A stretch of DNA of 64,000 bases from Sorangium cellulosum (GCF_002950945.1 NZ_CP012673.1:11732501-11796500); one strand, 5' to 3'; shown: positions 8,589 through 17,913, counted from the first letter of the stretch. Notes: a model not told the origin generated them from the letters alone. Numbers and translations: made by a program.

Positions 8589-9869
8589 ATGTCCGCTTCG
8601 CACGCGCCCGCAGAGCTCAGCAGCACGACGTCCGATCGCAACGGCAACGCATCGGCCCTCGACGGGCTCGGCTCGATCGCCGGCCCGGTGCGGGTGCTGC
8701 GGCCACGGCGGGCGGCGCCGGCGGACGCGGTGCGCCCGACCCGCGCGGAGGTGAACCTCGCGAACCTGCGGCACAACCTGCGGGTGCTCGAGCGATCGAT
8801 GAGCGGCGCGAGCAAGCCGCAGATCTGGGGCGTGCTCAAGGCCGACGCGTACGGGCACGGCGCGCCGGCCGTCGCGCGGACGCTCGAGCGGACCGGCATC
8901 CCCGGCCTGTGCGTCGCGCTGCTCGAGGAGGCCGTCGAGCTGCGCGACGCGGGGATCCGGGTGCCCATCCTCGTCATGGGCGGCTACTACGGCCCGCGCC
9001 GCGAAGGCTTCGAGGAGATCCTCGCGCGCGATCTCGTGCCCGTCGTCTACGACGCGGGGCAGATCGAGCGGCTCGCGAACCTGCTGCGGCTCGAGCAGCG
9101 CGGCCGCGTCGGCGTCCACCTCAAGGTCGACACCGGCATGGGGCGGCTCGGCACCGCGCCCACGGAGCTCGACGCCGTGCTCGCGACGCTCGCGAAGCAC
9201 CCCGAGGTGCGGCTCGAAGGGCTCATGACCCACCTGGCCTGCGCGGACGCCGACGACCTCGGCGTGACGATCGAGCAGATGCGGCGCTTCGAGGAGATCG
9301 AGCAGCGGGCGCGGCGCTTCGGCCTGACGCCGCGGCTGCGACACGCCTCCAACAGCGCCGCCATGCTCCGCCTCCCCGCCGCGCGGCTCGACGTCGTCCG
9401 GCCAGGGGTCGCGCTCTTCGGCATCTCGCCGTGCCCAGGGCTCGCGCCCGACCTCAAGCCGGTCATCCGGGTGCGCAGCGAGGTCGTCGCGCTCCGCACG
9501 GTCGAGAAGGGAGAGAGGATCGGCTACGGCCACACGTGGGAGGCCGCGCGGCAGAGCGTCGTGGCCACCGTGCCGATGGGGTACGCCGACGGCCTGAACC
9601 GCCAGCTCTCGAACCGCGGGGCGGCGCTCGTGCGCGGCCAGCGCGCGCCGATCGCGGGCACCGTGTCGATGGACCTCACCATGCTCGACGTGACGGACAT
9701 CCCGGGAGCGCGCGTGGGGGACGAGGTGGTGTTCCTCGGAGCGCAGGACGGCCCGCTCGGGCGCGCCACGATCAGCGCAGAAGAGATCGCCGGCCTCACG
9801 GGGACGATCCCGTGGGAGGTCCTGACGAGCATCTCGCGCCGCGTACCCAGGTTCTACCGCGAGCCCTGA
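8589..9869 (+). CDS. alr: Alanine racemase
   Basis: 426 residues from the ATG at 8589; fold-type III PLP enzyme interconverting L- and D-alanine for peptidoglycan. The PLP lysine is Lys84 in VLKADAYGHG and the opposing catalytic tyrosine is Tyr313 in RIGYGHTW. The substrate-loop pattern VDTGMGRLG and the C-terminal GTVSMDLTMLDVT are also present. A 50-residue Ala/Ser/Arg-rich N-terminal extension precedes the family core. The start is chosen because a promoter-like pair (8551-8580) lies immediately upstream; the longer frame from 8499 reads through that promoter. A VWA lipoprotein gene follows. Confidence 0.94.
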   Translation: MSASHAPAELSSTTSDRNGNASALDGLGSIAGPVRVLRPRRAAPADAVRPTRAEVNLANLRHNLRVLERSMSGASKPQIWGVLKADAYGHGAPAVARTLERTGIPGLCVALLEEAVELRDAGIRVPILVMGGYYGPRREGFEEILARDLVPVVYDAGQIERLANLLRLEQRGRVGVHLKVDTGMGRLGTAPTELDAVLATLAKHPEVRLEGLMTHLACADADDLGVTIEQMRRFEEIEQRARRFGLTPRLRHASNSAAMLRLPAARLDVVRPGVALFGISPCPGLAPDLKPVIRVRSEVVALRTVEKGERIGYGHTWEAARQSVVATVPMGYADGLNRQLSNRGAALVRGQRAPIAGTVSMDLTMLDVTDIPGARVGDEVVFLGAQDGPLGRATISAEEIAGLTGTIPWEVLTSISRRVPRFYREP

Positions 9870-9942
9870 GCGCGCCCGGCGCCGCCTGCGCGGACAAGGC
9901 GCCGGCGCTGCCGGCGCGAACGGCCGTGGTACGCTGCTCCCG

Positions 9943-11139
9943 ATGGGGACCGCCGCGAAGCAGGGGGCCAGGGTCCGCGGCGTGGCCTGCTGCGTCGGGG
10001 CCACGCTCGCGATCTGCGCGGCGCTGGCGGCGTGCGAGGAGGACAGCGCGAAGCCGCCGCCGCGCAGCGGCAGCGGTCACAGCGTCGAGGAGCCGGAGGA
10101 CGACGGGCTGAACGTGGGGCCCGACGACCCGAGCGGACCTCCGCCCGCCGACGCGGGGGGGCTCTGCGGCAACCGGATCCACGAGGTGGAGATCACCGAC
10201 GCGCCGAACCTCTACTTCGTCCTCGACGCCTCCGGCAGCATGCTCAGCCCGGTCTCGTGGCGCGCGACCCGCTACGACCGGGTGCACGAGGCCGCGGTCG
10301 ACCTGGTGCGCAACCTGGGTCCGCTGATCAACGTCGGCGCCGCCGTGTTCCCCCTGGACGCGACCGACGGCGCGCCGTGCCGGGCGGGCGGCGAGGTGTT
10401 CCCGGTGACGCCCGGCGATCCCTTCGCGGATCGTCAGGAAGGCCGCACGACGACCTCGCGGTTCCGCGCGGCGACGCGCGTCACGCCGCTCGGCGGGACG
10501 CCGACCGCGGCGACGCTCACCGCGCTCACGCCGAAGCTCGAGGCGCTCGAGGGCAAGACGGTCGTCGTGCTCGCGACCGACGGCGGGCCGAACTGCAACA
10601 GCTCCGCGGGATGCGACGCCGAGGGGTGCATCGCCAACATCGAGCAGCAGTGCCCCGAGGAGAACTGCTGCGCGCCCTCGGGTCCCTCGGGGCCGGAAGG
10701 GTGCCTCGACCGCGGCGACACGGTCGCCGCCATCGAGCGGCTCGCGGCGAGCGGCGTCGAGGTCTACGTCGTCGGCATCCCCGGGAGCGAGTTCTACGGC
10801 GACGTGCTCGACGAGATGGCGCTCGCCGGGGGCGCAGCGCAGTTCGTGAGCCCCTTCTATTTCAAGGTCGACGACCTCGACACGCTGGGGAACGTCCTCT
10901 CGCGGATCGCCAGCATCGTCGTGTCCTGCGAGCTCGACCTCGTCGACCCGCCCCCCGAGGAGGGGCAGACCAACGTCTACCTGGACGAGGAGCTGGTCCC
11001 GTACGACGCGGAGGACGGCTGGCGATGGAAGTCTCCCGCGGTCGTCGAGCTCGTCGGAGGAGCGTGCCAGAAGCTCAAGAGCGGGCGGGTGGGGCAGGTG
11101 CAGATCGTCTCCGGTTGCGCGACGGAGGTGGCGCGGTGA
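9943..11139 (+). CDS. VWA-domain lipoprotein
   Basis: 398 residues. An N-terminal segment with the lipobox LAAC near residue 30 suggests a lipoprotein. After an acidic/Pro-rich linker, a von Willebrand factor A fold carries the metal-ion-dependent adhesion motif DASGSM starting at Asp95, with a later TDGG as a further metal-site element. Extra Cys pairs (SAGCDAEGC, QQCPEENCC) sit in a loop. VWA lipoproteins with this layout are numerous in myxobacteria; ligand unknown. The start lacks a Shine-Dalgarno but has a TACGCT box 8 bases upstream. The stop overlaps the rimI start (GTGA), implying translational coupling. Confidence 0.88.
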   Translation: MGTAAKQGARVRGVACCVGATLAICAALAACEEDSAKPPPRSGSGHSVEEPEDDGLNVGPDDPSGPPPADAGGLCGNRIHEVEITDAPNLYFVLDASGSMLSPVSWRATRYDRVHEAAVDLVRNLGPLINVGAAVFPLDATDGAPCRAGGEVFPVTPGDPFADRQEGRTTTSRFRAATRVTPLGGTPTAATLTALTPKLEALEGKTVVVLATDGGPNCNSSAGCDAEGCIANIEQQCPEENCCAPSGPSGPEGCLDRGDTVAAIERLAASGVEVYVVGIPGSEFYGDVLDEMALAGGAAQFVSPFYFKVDDLDTLGNVLSRIASIVVSCELDLVDPPPEEGQTNVYLDEELVPYDAEDGWRWKSPAVVELVGGACQKLKSGRVGQVQIVSGCATEVAR

Positions 11140-11660
11140 CGGGTGAAGCGAGGACGAGCTCGGCCTCGATGCTCCAGCTGACGGCCGACTCCGCCGACGA
11201 CGCCACGCTCGAGGAGATCGACGCGATCGCGTCCGCGGCCTTCGGCTTGCCGCGGTTCTCGGCGCGCGAAGAGCTGCGCCGCCCCTGGACGCGCTGCTGG
11301 GTCGCGCGCGAGGCGCAGCGCGCGCTCGCCTTCCTCATCGCGTGGCACGTGGTCGACGAGCTGCACGTGCTCAACATCGCCACCTGCCCGACCGCTCTCC
11401 GCCGCGGGCTCGCGACGGGGCTGATGCAACAGTCCCTCGAGTATGCGCGGCAGGAACACGTGCGGCTCGTCCTGCTCGAGGTGCGCCGCTCGAACCGCGC
11501 CGCCATCGGGCTCTACCGGAAGCTCGGCTTCACCGTGACGGGCGTACGCCCGCGCTACTACAGCGACAACGATGAGGATGCGGTCGAGATGGCGCTCACG
11601 CTCGACCCGGCGACGGGCGCGGCGCAACCGGGCCGCGACGAGATCCGCATCGAGCTCTGA
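11136..11660 (+). CDS. rimI: RimI-like GNAT N-acetyltransferase
   Basis: 174 residues from a GTG at 11136 with GGAGG about 7 bases upstream inside the preceding gene; an internal ATG at 11169 is the alternative. The GNAT acetyl-CoA-binding motif A appears as ATCPTALRRGLATGLMQ and is followed by LLEVRRSNRAAIGLYRKLGF, the hallmark of RimI, which acetylates the N-terminal Ala of ribosomal protein S18. YYSDNDEDAVEM matches the family C-terminus. Coupling to a surface VWA lipoprotein rather than to tsaB/tsaD is unusual. Substrate assignment is by family. Confidence 0.85.
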   Translation: MTGEARTSSASMLQLTADSADDATLEEIDAIASAAFGLPRFSAREELRRPWTRCWVAREAQRALAFLIAWHVVDELHVLNIATCPTALRRGLATGLMQQSLEYARQEHVRLVLLEVRRSNRAAIGLYRKLGFTVTGVRPRYYSDNDEDAVEMALTLDPATGAAQPGRDEIRIEL

Positions 11661-11666
11661 TCCCGC

Positions 11667-14624
11667 TCAGCGCGTTCCGGCGGCAGGCGCGGTCGGCACG
11701 CGAGAGACCGACGCGGGCGGCGGCAGCCGCGCCGCCACGACCTGCAGCGGGTTCAGCAAGAGCGGGCGCAGGAGCGTCTTGGCTCGCTCGTCGTAGGGCT
11801 GGAGCAGCGCCTCGGTCTGCCGTATCGCGTCGACCAGCCGGTCGGTCATGAGCCGCGCGTCGACGTTCGGGTTCAGATCCTCGAGCCGCTGGATCTCGTC
11901 GCGCAGGGAGTTGAGCAGCGAGACGTACCTCGACAGGGACGTGTCGGTGATCGGGGCCGAGCCGCTCGGGGCGGTGGGGATGCCGAACTCGACGGTCCGC
12001 TTGAACTCGATCGAGATGGCGTTCAGCCGATCGCCCACCTTCGACATGTCGATCTTGACCTGGAACCCCGTGCGCTGCTTGACCCTCTGGTTGATCTGCT
12101 CGTTCAGGCGCTTGTTCAAGGTCGGGTTGTTGAACGCGTCGCGATCCCGCTTCCACTGGGTGTTGTCCTCGAGCGTGCGGAGGATGCGGAGGTACGGGTA
12201 GTCCGACTTGGCGAGCTCCAGGTAGATCGCCTTCGCCTCTTTCAGGTTGGCCGGGGGCCGCACGTGGAGGTCCGCCATCCAGTCGACCCACTGCGCGATG
12301 TAACGGGCGTTGTACTCGGCGGCGACGCCCTCCAGGTGCGTCGAGATCGCGGCCTCCTCCCCGGGCGCGAGCGGGACGACCCACGCCTCGCTCTTCAAGA
12401 GCCCGACGCTGTCCGCGAAGTTGCCGACGACCTCGAAGTGCCCCTTCTCGGTGTAGGGGCCGTCCACCTCCTTCCAGAGCTTCTTCTCGTTGTACAGCTT
12501 GCTCGCGATGACCTTGAGCACGTCCGGGCGGTCGCTGAACATGTCGCCCAGCGTGTGGGGAGGGAACTTCCGGTTCGCCCGGCTGTTGTCGCCGGTCGGG
12601 TCGTACTTCTCTTTGCTGAGCGAGGTGACGAACAGGTCGTAGTAGCGCTTCCGCACCGGCACCGCCTGGAGCGTCGCGCGCGCGCTCGCGACCAGCTCCT
12701 CCTGCCGGGGGATCGGCGTGACCTTCCGCTCCTTGATGAGCGACAGGTAATAGCTCACGTGCCCCGCGAGCTGGGCCGTCAGCTCCGTCTCCGGGATGTT
12801 CGACGTCGTCTGGAGCACCTCGGCCCAGAGCTTCGTGAACCTCCCGGCGGCCCACGGGACGTCGAGGTGCTCGACGTCGCTCAGCATCAGGTACAGCTTG
12901 AGATCGTTCCGCTCGTCGAGGTACTGCTCGCCCTTCACGCCCTTGAGCCTGGCCTCGAGCCGCGCCTTGCACGGCTTGACGAAGCCCTCCTGGAGGCTCG
13001 AGACGTAGACGCTCACCAGGGAGGGGTAGACCGCGTGGCCCTGGTACATCGTCCAGCCCATCCCGTCGGGCGCGCCCTCCTCCCGGGCCTCGTCGATGCT
13101 GCGCAGCCGCAGGAGCGCGGGCCGCAGCGCGGCCAGCTTGTCCGAGAGGAGCCGGGGATCGCCCCACTGGATCGCGCTGACGTCGCGCGCCTCCGCCTCG
13201 ACCTCGCGCAGGAGCTCGCGGTTGTTGCTGAACGAGACGACGCTGGGAATCGCGAGGATGACCCCGAGCGCCGCGGCCGCCGCGCTGATCGCGCCGCGAA
13301 CGATCCGCTGCCGCCGGACCTCGCTCGCGCTCCTCGCGGCGATGTCGCCGTCCGGGAAGACGACGTTCATGAACACGTCGTGGAGGAAGTAGCTCTTCGA
13401 CTCCACGTTCTGCTGCGCCACGGCCTCCTGCGGGCGGATCCCCATCGCCTGGCCCATCCGCTGGAGGACCCGGTCGAGCGGCTTGCCCTCCTGCGTGCCG
13501 CTCGTGAAGTAGAAGCCGCGGAAGATGGGCGTGCCCTGGAACGCGTTGACCATGAAGATGGTCGAGACGAGATCGGAGAGGTTGCGGCGGATGCCCGAGA
13601 ACTCGAGCGGGAACTGGTAGACGCGCTCGCGCACCTCCCGGCTGCGCTCCGTCACGAGCCGCTTCAGCGCGCGGCCGTGGATCTGCTTCGTGAGGGCGTC
13701 GAACTCGGCGTCGAAGAGCCTCCCGGGGGTGCTCTTGTCCGCGCTCAGCTTGAGCGTCGCCCCCCACGCCTGGGCGCGGTCGCTCTTGCGCATGTCGCCG
13801 AAGAACTCGGAGAAGCCCGCGATGAGATCGCACTTCGTGAACAGGAGGTAGACAGGCAGCACCATGTGGAGCTGCGTCATCACCTCGTCGATGCGCGCCC
13901 GGATCTTCTTCCCCATCTGCTCGATGCTCTGCTCGCTCGCGTCGATGAGGTCCGCCGCGCTCACGGCGATGAGGATGCCGTTGAGCGGGCGCCGGGCCCG
14001 GTACTTCAGGAGAAACTGCAGGAACGCGATCCACTCGTCGTGATCGTCCTGCTCCGTCGTGTAGCGCCCCGCGGTGTCGAGGAGGATCGCCTCGTTGGTG
14101 AACCACCAGTCGCAGTTCCGCGTGCCGCCGACGCCGCGGACGCCGCCCCCGCTGCTCGGGTGCGCGTAGGGGAAGACGAGGCCGGAGTGCTTCAGCGCCG
14201 TCGTCTTCCCTGCCCCGGGCGGGCCGATGATGACGTACCAGGGCAGCGAGTAGAGCGCGGCGCCGCCGTTCTTCTTCCCCTTGCCGAGCTTCGAGCTCTT
14301 CAGCGCGCTGATGCCGCCCTGGATCTGCCGCTGGAGCTCCTGGATCTCGGCGCGGCGCTCGGGCCGCGCGTTGAGCGCCTGCTGTGCCCCCTGCTGGACG
14401 ATGGCCCGCTCGAGCGCGGTCGCGGCGCGGCGCGCCCCGACGCGGCGGTACACGAAGAGCGCGACCGCGGCGAGCGCGATGACGACGCTCGCCGCGATCG
14501 GGATCGCGGTGGACAGGCCGAACGTGAAGTACGCCGCCCACGTGATGAGGAGCAACAGCCCGAAGAGGACCCACAACACGCTGGCGACGATATCACCGCT
14601 CGCCGCCGCCGGAGCACGTCCCAC
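11667..14624 (-). CDS. TssM/IcmF-like type VI secretion membrane protein, short form
   Basis: 985 residues from a GTG. Two N-terminal transmembrane helices (about 12-32 and 38-58) are followed by a cytoplasmic P-loop domain (Walker A GPPGAGKT near 134, then LLDTAGRY), a third membrane segment near 430-455, and a long helical IcmF-related region. Canonical TssM proteins are roughly 1100-1200 residues and end in a periplasmic beta domain that contacts TssJ; here the chain stops soon after the helical region, ending in a Pro/Ala tail. No tssJ, tssK, tssL, hcp or tssB/C is near. It may work with a distant cluster or in a different role. Confidence 0.85.
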   Translation of the reverse strand: MGRAPAAASGDIVASVLWVLFGLLLLITWAAYFTFGLSTAIPIAASVVIALAAVALFVYRRVGARRAATALERAIVQQGAQQALNARPERRAEIQELQRQIQGGISALKSSKLGKGKKNGGAALYSLPWYVIIGPPGAGKTTALKHSGLVFPYAHPSSGGGVRGVGGTRNCDWWFTNEAILLDTAGRYTTEQDDHDEWIAFLQFLLKYRARRPLNGILIAVSAADLIDASEQSIEQMGKKIRARIDEVMTQLHMVLPVYLLFTKCDLIAGFSEFFGDMRKSDRAQAWGATLKLSADKSTPGRLFDAEFDALTKQIHGRALKRLVTERSREVRERVYQFPLEFSGIRRNLSDLVSTIFMVNAFQGTPIFRGFYFTSGTQEGKPLDRVLQRMGQAMGIRPQEAVAQQNVESKSYFLHDVFMNVVFPDGDIAARSASEVRRQRIVRGAISAAAAALGVILAIPSVVSFSNNRELLREVEAEARDVSAIQWGDPRLLSDKLAALRPALLRLRSIDEAREEGAPDGMGWTMYQGHAVYPSLVSVYVSSLQEGFVKPCKARLEARLKGVKGEQYLDERNDLKLYLMLSDVEHLDVPWAAGRFTKLWAEVLQTTSNIPETELTAQLAGHVSYYLSLIKERKVTPIPRQEELVASARATLQAVPVRKRYYDLFVTSLSKEKYDPTGDNSRANRKFPPHTLGDMFSDRPDVLKVIASKLYNEKKLWKEVDGPYTEKGHFEVVGNFADSVGLLKSEAWVVPLAPGEEAAISTHLEGVAAEYNARYIAQWVDWMADLHVRPPANLKEAKAIYLELAKSDYPYLRILRTLEDNTQWKRDRDAFNNPTLNKRLNEQINQRVKQRTGFQVKIDMSKVGDRLNAISIEFKRTVEFGIPTAPSGSAPITDTSLSRYVSLLNSLRDEIQRLEDLNPNVDARLMTDRLVDAIRQTEALLQPYDERAKTLLRPLLLNPLQVVAARLPPPASVSRVPTAPAAGTR

Positions 14625-14702
14625 GCGCCGCGTGGCTTTGCGGCGCCGCGATCTCCGGCGACGATCGCGCGCGACGCGACGCCGGCGCGCGGGGCCGCTG
14701 CG

Positions 14703-15389
14703 TCAGTCGTCGCCGCGGTCGTAGTCGCCCGGCTCGAGCGCGGAGTCGGCCTCCTCGCCCGCCGCGAGCCGCCGGGAGCGGATCGCGTCCACAGCGATGT
14801 CGATCACCTCGAGGCGCGTCGACGGCGCGTAGTACTCGTCCTCGGAGACCGGCGGCAGCTCCGCGAGCCTGGCCGCGACCGCCTCGCGGTCGTCGTCTTG
14901 CAGCTCCAGCCCCGCCGGATCGCCGCTCAGGGGCTCCTCCGCGAGACCCCGCGCGGGCTCGGCGGCGCTGTCGCGCGTGAGCGCCTCGCGGACGAAGATC
15001 ACCGGGCTGAACGCGAGGTAGACCGCCTCGAGCTCGATCTGCCAGTACGTCGGGTCGTCGCCATCCATGCGCCACCACGAGGGGTACCGGCGTCGGATGA
15101 CCTCGCCGAAGTAGACGCCCGCCATGTGCGCGACCACCGGCAACGTCTCCACCCGCTCCGACGTCGCCCTACGCGCCTGGTCGAGGTAGTGGTCGAGCAA
15201 AGGCAGCGTTTCCGGCCGATAATCAAGCCGCACGCCGAGGGCGCGCTCCACGAACCGGACGCACCCCTCCGCGAGATCCTCGACGGCCGGCGGCGGAGGC
15301 GGCGCGCCAGCCCCAGCCGCCTCGACCGGGTGCGTCGGGGAAATCGGTGGGGATCCTGCTCCGTTCTGTTTGGTATTCATGGGCCCCAC
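14703..15389 (-). CDS. Hypothetical protein upstream of tssM-like gene
   Basis: 228 residues, start taken as GTG at 15389 because AGGAG lies 6 bases upstream; an ATG at 15380 is too far from it. The protein is soluble-looking and acidic: a Pro/Ala-rich N-terminus, then a mixed helical core containing TSERVETLPVVAHMAGVYFG, RRRYPSWW and YWQIELEAVYLAFSP, and an Asp/Glu-rich end. No family recognised. It ends 78 bases before the TssM-like gene on the same strand, so the two are probably co-transcribed; a link to that protein is inference. Confidence 0.7.
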   Translation of the reverse strand: MGPMNTKQNGAGSPPISPTHPVEAAGAGAPPPPPAVEDLAEGCVRFVERALGVRLDYRPETLPLLDHYLDQARRATSERVETLPVVAHMAGVYFGEVIRRRYPSWWRMDGDDPTYWQIELEAVYLAFSPVIFVREALTRDSAAEPARGLAEEPLSGDPAGLELQDDDREAVAARLAELPPVSEDEYYAPSTRLEVIDIAVDAIRSRRLAAGEEADSALEPGDYDRGDD

Positions 15390-15733
15390 GCTATTCTCCT
15401 CCGATGCGGATGGCCGCTCGTCATCGTCGCGCCGGGAACGTCCCAGAAGGACGCCCCGGAGCAGAGAGCGGCCGGCCTCGAGCCCCCTTCAACCGGGGGG
15501 CCCGGGGCGCAGCGGCGGGCTCGGTCGGTGTCGTAGCTCTAAGGAGCCGACACGCCCAGCCTGGTCCAGGGCAGACCCGGACCAGGCCAGGCCCAGGCTG
15601 ATCAGGCTGATCAGGCTGATCAGGCTGACCAGGCAGACGAGACTAGACCGACCGGCTGTGAATCCGCGAATCTGGGGTTGAATTACTAACGTAGCTTCGA
15701 GGCCCTCGTGCTAAGCTCCGCCCTCGCGTCGAA
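15390..15733. other. Intergenic region with short tandem repeat
   Basis: Separates divergent genes. It holds the 9-base tandem repeat at 15595-15630 and, just before the phosphoesterase ATG, a -10-like GCTAAGCT at 15710-15717. No gene is supported. Confidence 0.6.
15595..15630. repeat. 9-bp tandem repeat, four units
   Basis: Three exact copies of AGGCTGATC and a fourth with one change (AGGCTGACC), embedded in a longer AGGC-rich, CCAGG-rich stretch from about 15560. The unit contains the palindrome TGATCA at each junction. It looks like replication slippage in non-coding DNA. Confidence 0.85.
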
Positions 15734-16471
15734 ATGAGACTCGGGATCTTCAGCGATACGCACGCCAACTACGAGGCGCTCAGCGCTGTGCTCGAGTCGT
15801 ATCGGCACGAACGCATCGACGTCTATTACTGCCTCGGGGACACGGTCGGCTACGGCGGCTCGCCGAACGAGTGCGCCGACCTCGTCCGAAAGGTCGCCAG
15901 GAAGACGATCCTCGGCAACCACGACGCGGCCGTCGCCGGTCGGATGGACTACTCGTACTACTACGAGGCCGCCCGGCAGGCGCTTGACACCCACGCCGCG
16001 ATGCTCTCCCCCGAGAACGCCGCGTGGCTCCGGAGCCTGACGTACCAGGAGAAGTTGACCGACATCAACGTCGACCTGTGCCACGGCTCGCCCGTCCGCC
16101 TCGAGGAGTTCGAGTACATCTTCGCCCCGGAGCAGGCGCGCGAGTGCCTCCCGATGTGGAACGAGCTCGGTCACATCACGCTGATCGGCCACTCCCACCT
16201 GTGCAAGGTGTTCGCGCTCACGCCGACCAGCGTCGAGGAGCTGCCCGCGGTCGATTTCCACCTCGAGCAGGGTCGCAAGTACATCGTGAGCGTCGGCTCG
16301 GTGGGACAGCCGCGGGACTACGACAACCGCGCGAGCTACACGATCTACGACAGCGACACGAAGCGCTTCGAGTTCAAGCGCGTCGAGTACGACATCGAGA
16401 CGGCGGCCGAGAAGGTGCTGCGGGCCAAGCTCGAGCGCAACTTCGCCCACCGGCTCTACATCGGCGTCTGA
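15734..16471 (+). CDS. Calcineurin-like metallophosphoesterase
   Basis: 245 residues with the full set of dinuclear-metal ligands of the calcineurin-like superfamily: FSDTH at residues 7-11, CLGDTVGYGG, LGNHD and a late GHSH. The pattern GDTVGYGGSPNEC and a C-terminal SVGSVGQPRDYD resemble the YfcE/MJ0936-like phosphodiesterase group. Likely cytosolic; natural substrate unknown (cyclic nucleotide or phosphodiester hydrolysis is a family guess). No Shine-Dalgarno precedes the ATG; a TAAGCT box lies 17 bases upstream, suggesting a very short leader. Confidence 0.9.
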   Translation: MRLGIFSDTHANYEALSAVLESYRHERIDVYYCLGDTVGYGGSPNECADLVRKVARKTILGNHDAAVAGRMDYSYYYEAARQALDTHAAMLSPENAAWLRSLTYQEKLTDINVDLCHGSPVRLEEFEYIFAPEQARECLPMWNELGHITLIGHSHLCKVFALTPTSVEELPAVDFHLEQGRKYIVSVGSVGQPRDYDNRASYTIYDSDTKRFEFKRVEYDIETAAEKVLRAKLERNFAHRLYIGV

Positions 16472-16623
16472 GCCTCGCCGGGGGGCCCCCGATCTGCGGT
16501 CGGGCTGAGGCGGGAAAGGCCCCCGAGCGTGCGTGCGCGGCGACGCTGATCGCAGACCTGGCCGCAGCGGTGGGCAGCGGCCAACCTGGGGCGCATGCGG
16601 TCGGCAGCCGGGAAGCCGTGCAC

Positions 16624-17499
16624 CTAGGCGCGGCGGCGGGCAACCCGAGAGGAGCGCCGCGGCCGGCAGCGGTAGAGCAGCATGCTCGTCTGGTTGTCGG
16701 GCGGCGCCGCGGAGAAATCGCTGCCGAGCTCCGAGATCTCGAAGCCGTTGTAGTGGAGCAGGGCCTCGAGCTCCTGCGGGTAGAACTGGCGATGGGCGAG
16801 CGGCGTCATCCAGCGCTCGCCGCCGCCGACCGGCGAGAACTCCATGGACACGAACAGGATCTGCCGGACCTTGTCGTAGTCGAACCGCTCCGTGTACCGG
16901 ACGACCTCGCCGGGGCCGTCCTTCGCTGGATACCGGAAGCGCGGCGTGGCGTACGCGCGGTCCGGGTCGCGCGCGAGCTCGGCCGGCTCGGGCAGCGAGA
17001 CGTCGAAGACGAGCTCGCCCCGTGGCGTCAAGTGCGCGAGCACGCGCGCGAGGAAGCGCTCGACGTCGGCTCGCGTGTAGAGGTGCAGGAAGGCGTTGAA
17101 CGGGCAGATCACGAGCGGGAAGCGGCGTCGTAGCTGCAGCGCACGCATGTCGCCCCGGCGCAGGCTCACGCGCGAGCGGACCTCGCGCGGCTCACGATCG
17201 AGCTGCGCGCGCAGGTCGTCCAGCATCGGCGCCGCCAGGTCCACGCCCGTGATCCCGACCCCCGCCCTCGCGACCGGCAGCGTGATCCGTCCGTTGCCGC
17301 AGCCGTACTCGAGCACCGGTCCGCCGGACGTCACGGCGAGCTCGACGTAGTAGCGGACGTCGTCCGTCCGCCGCGCGTACGTCTTCGTGTAATACGCCGG
17401 GTCCTCGTAGTGGGCCGACGTTCCCGCTTCGAGCTCCAGGTCGCGGCGCTGGCCGGAGCCTGAAGCGCGCGTTGACCGCGGCGTGGTTGCCCCTTTCAT
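16624..17499 (-). CDS. SAM-dependent methyltransferase
   Basis: 291 residues, class I Rossmann methyltransferase. Motif I is VLEYGCGNGRITLPVARAG, motif II GITGVDLAAPMLD, and the motif around RRGDMRALQL supplies the adenine-contacting acidic residue; CPFNAFLHLYTRADVERFL follows. Similar proteins methylate small molecules, but the substrate cannot be read from the sequence. The Arg/Ser-rich N-terminus and lack of a clear ribosome binding site leave the start uncertain. It converges on the phosphoesterase and lies upstream of rpoZ on the same strand order. Confidence 0.88.
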   Translation of the reverse strand: MKGATTPRSTRASGSGQRRDLELEAGTSAHYEDPAYYTKTYARRTDDVRYYVELAVTSGGPVLEYGCGNGRITLPVARAGVGITGVDLAAPMLDDLRAQLDREPREVRSRVSLRRGDMRALQLRRRFPLVICPFNAFLHLYTRADVERFLARVLAHLTPRGELVFDVSLPEPAELARDPDRAYATPRFRYPAKDGPGEVVRYTERFDYDKVRQILFVSMEFSPVGGGERWMTPLAHRQFYPQELEALLHYNGFEISELGSDFSAAPPDNQTSMLLYRCRPRRSSRVARRRA

Positions 17500-17613
17500 G
17501 CGAGGCGACCGATCCCACGCAGCGCGAGCGCGAACGCAACCACCGGTGCGCGCCCCCGGAGCGCAAGCCCCTCGGAGCGCGACCTCACCGGGGCGCGATC
17601 ACCCGCTGGGCGC

Positions 17614-17856
17614 TCAACGCTGGCCGCCAGCGTTCATCTGCTGGAGCCACTCGGACACGACCTCGTGGGAGCTCCGGTGGAAGTGCACCTTGCCCGCCGC
17701 GATCTCTCGGAGGCTGGTGACGGCAGGCTTGTTCTTCGTCTTCACGAGGGCATCCGAGCCCTTCATGAGCTGCCGCGTCCGGTTGGCCGCAAGCACGACG
17801 AGAGCGAAACGGTTTTCCTCGCGCTCGAGGCAGTCTTCCACAGTCACACGCGCCAT
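17614..17856 (-). CDS. rpoZ: RNA polymerase omega subunit
   Basis: 80 residues beginning MARVTVEDCLEREENRFALV, the classic RpoZ N-terminus, with the following RTRQLMKG and KPAVTSLREIAAGKV conserved. Omega wraps the beta-prime C-terminus and aids polymerase assembly. The longer open frame upstream is a shadow; the start is set by the conserved motif. Unlike the gmk-rpoZ pairing of many bacteria, the gene stands alone, divergent from pyrH with about 180 bases between them. Confidence 0.95.
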   Translation of the reverse strand: MARVTVEDCLEREENRFALVVLAANRTRQLMKGSDALVKTKNKPAVTSLREIAAGKVHFHRSSHEVVSEWLQQMNAGGQR

Positions 17857-17913
17857 AGGGGGCCCGAGACTAGCGCCCGCCGCCGCCAAACGCAACGTAC
17901 ATGCCGCTCGGCG

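Noticed and set aside
11667..15389. Type VI secretion gene cluster
   Set aside because: Only one TssM-like gene is present; neighbours are rimI, a VWA lipoprotein and a phosphoesterase.
12264..15536. Very long open frame opposite the tssM-like gene
   Set aside because: It lies antisense to a clear coding region and consists of Arg/Leu/Asp-rich sequence typical of the mirror of high-GC codon usage.
16472..16520. GC-rich inverted repeat after the phosphoesterase gene
   Set aside because: Pairing is short and interrupted and no T-run follows, so a terminator call is not supported.
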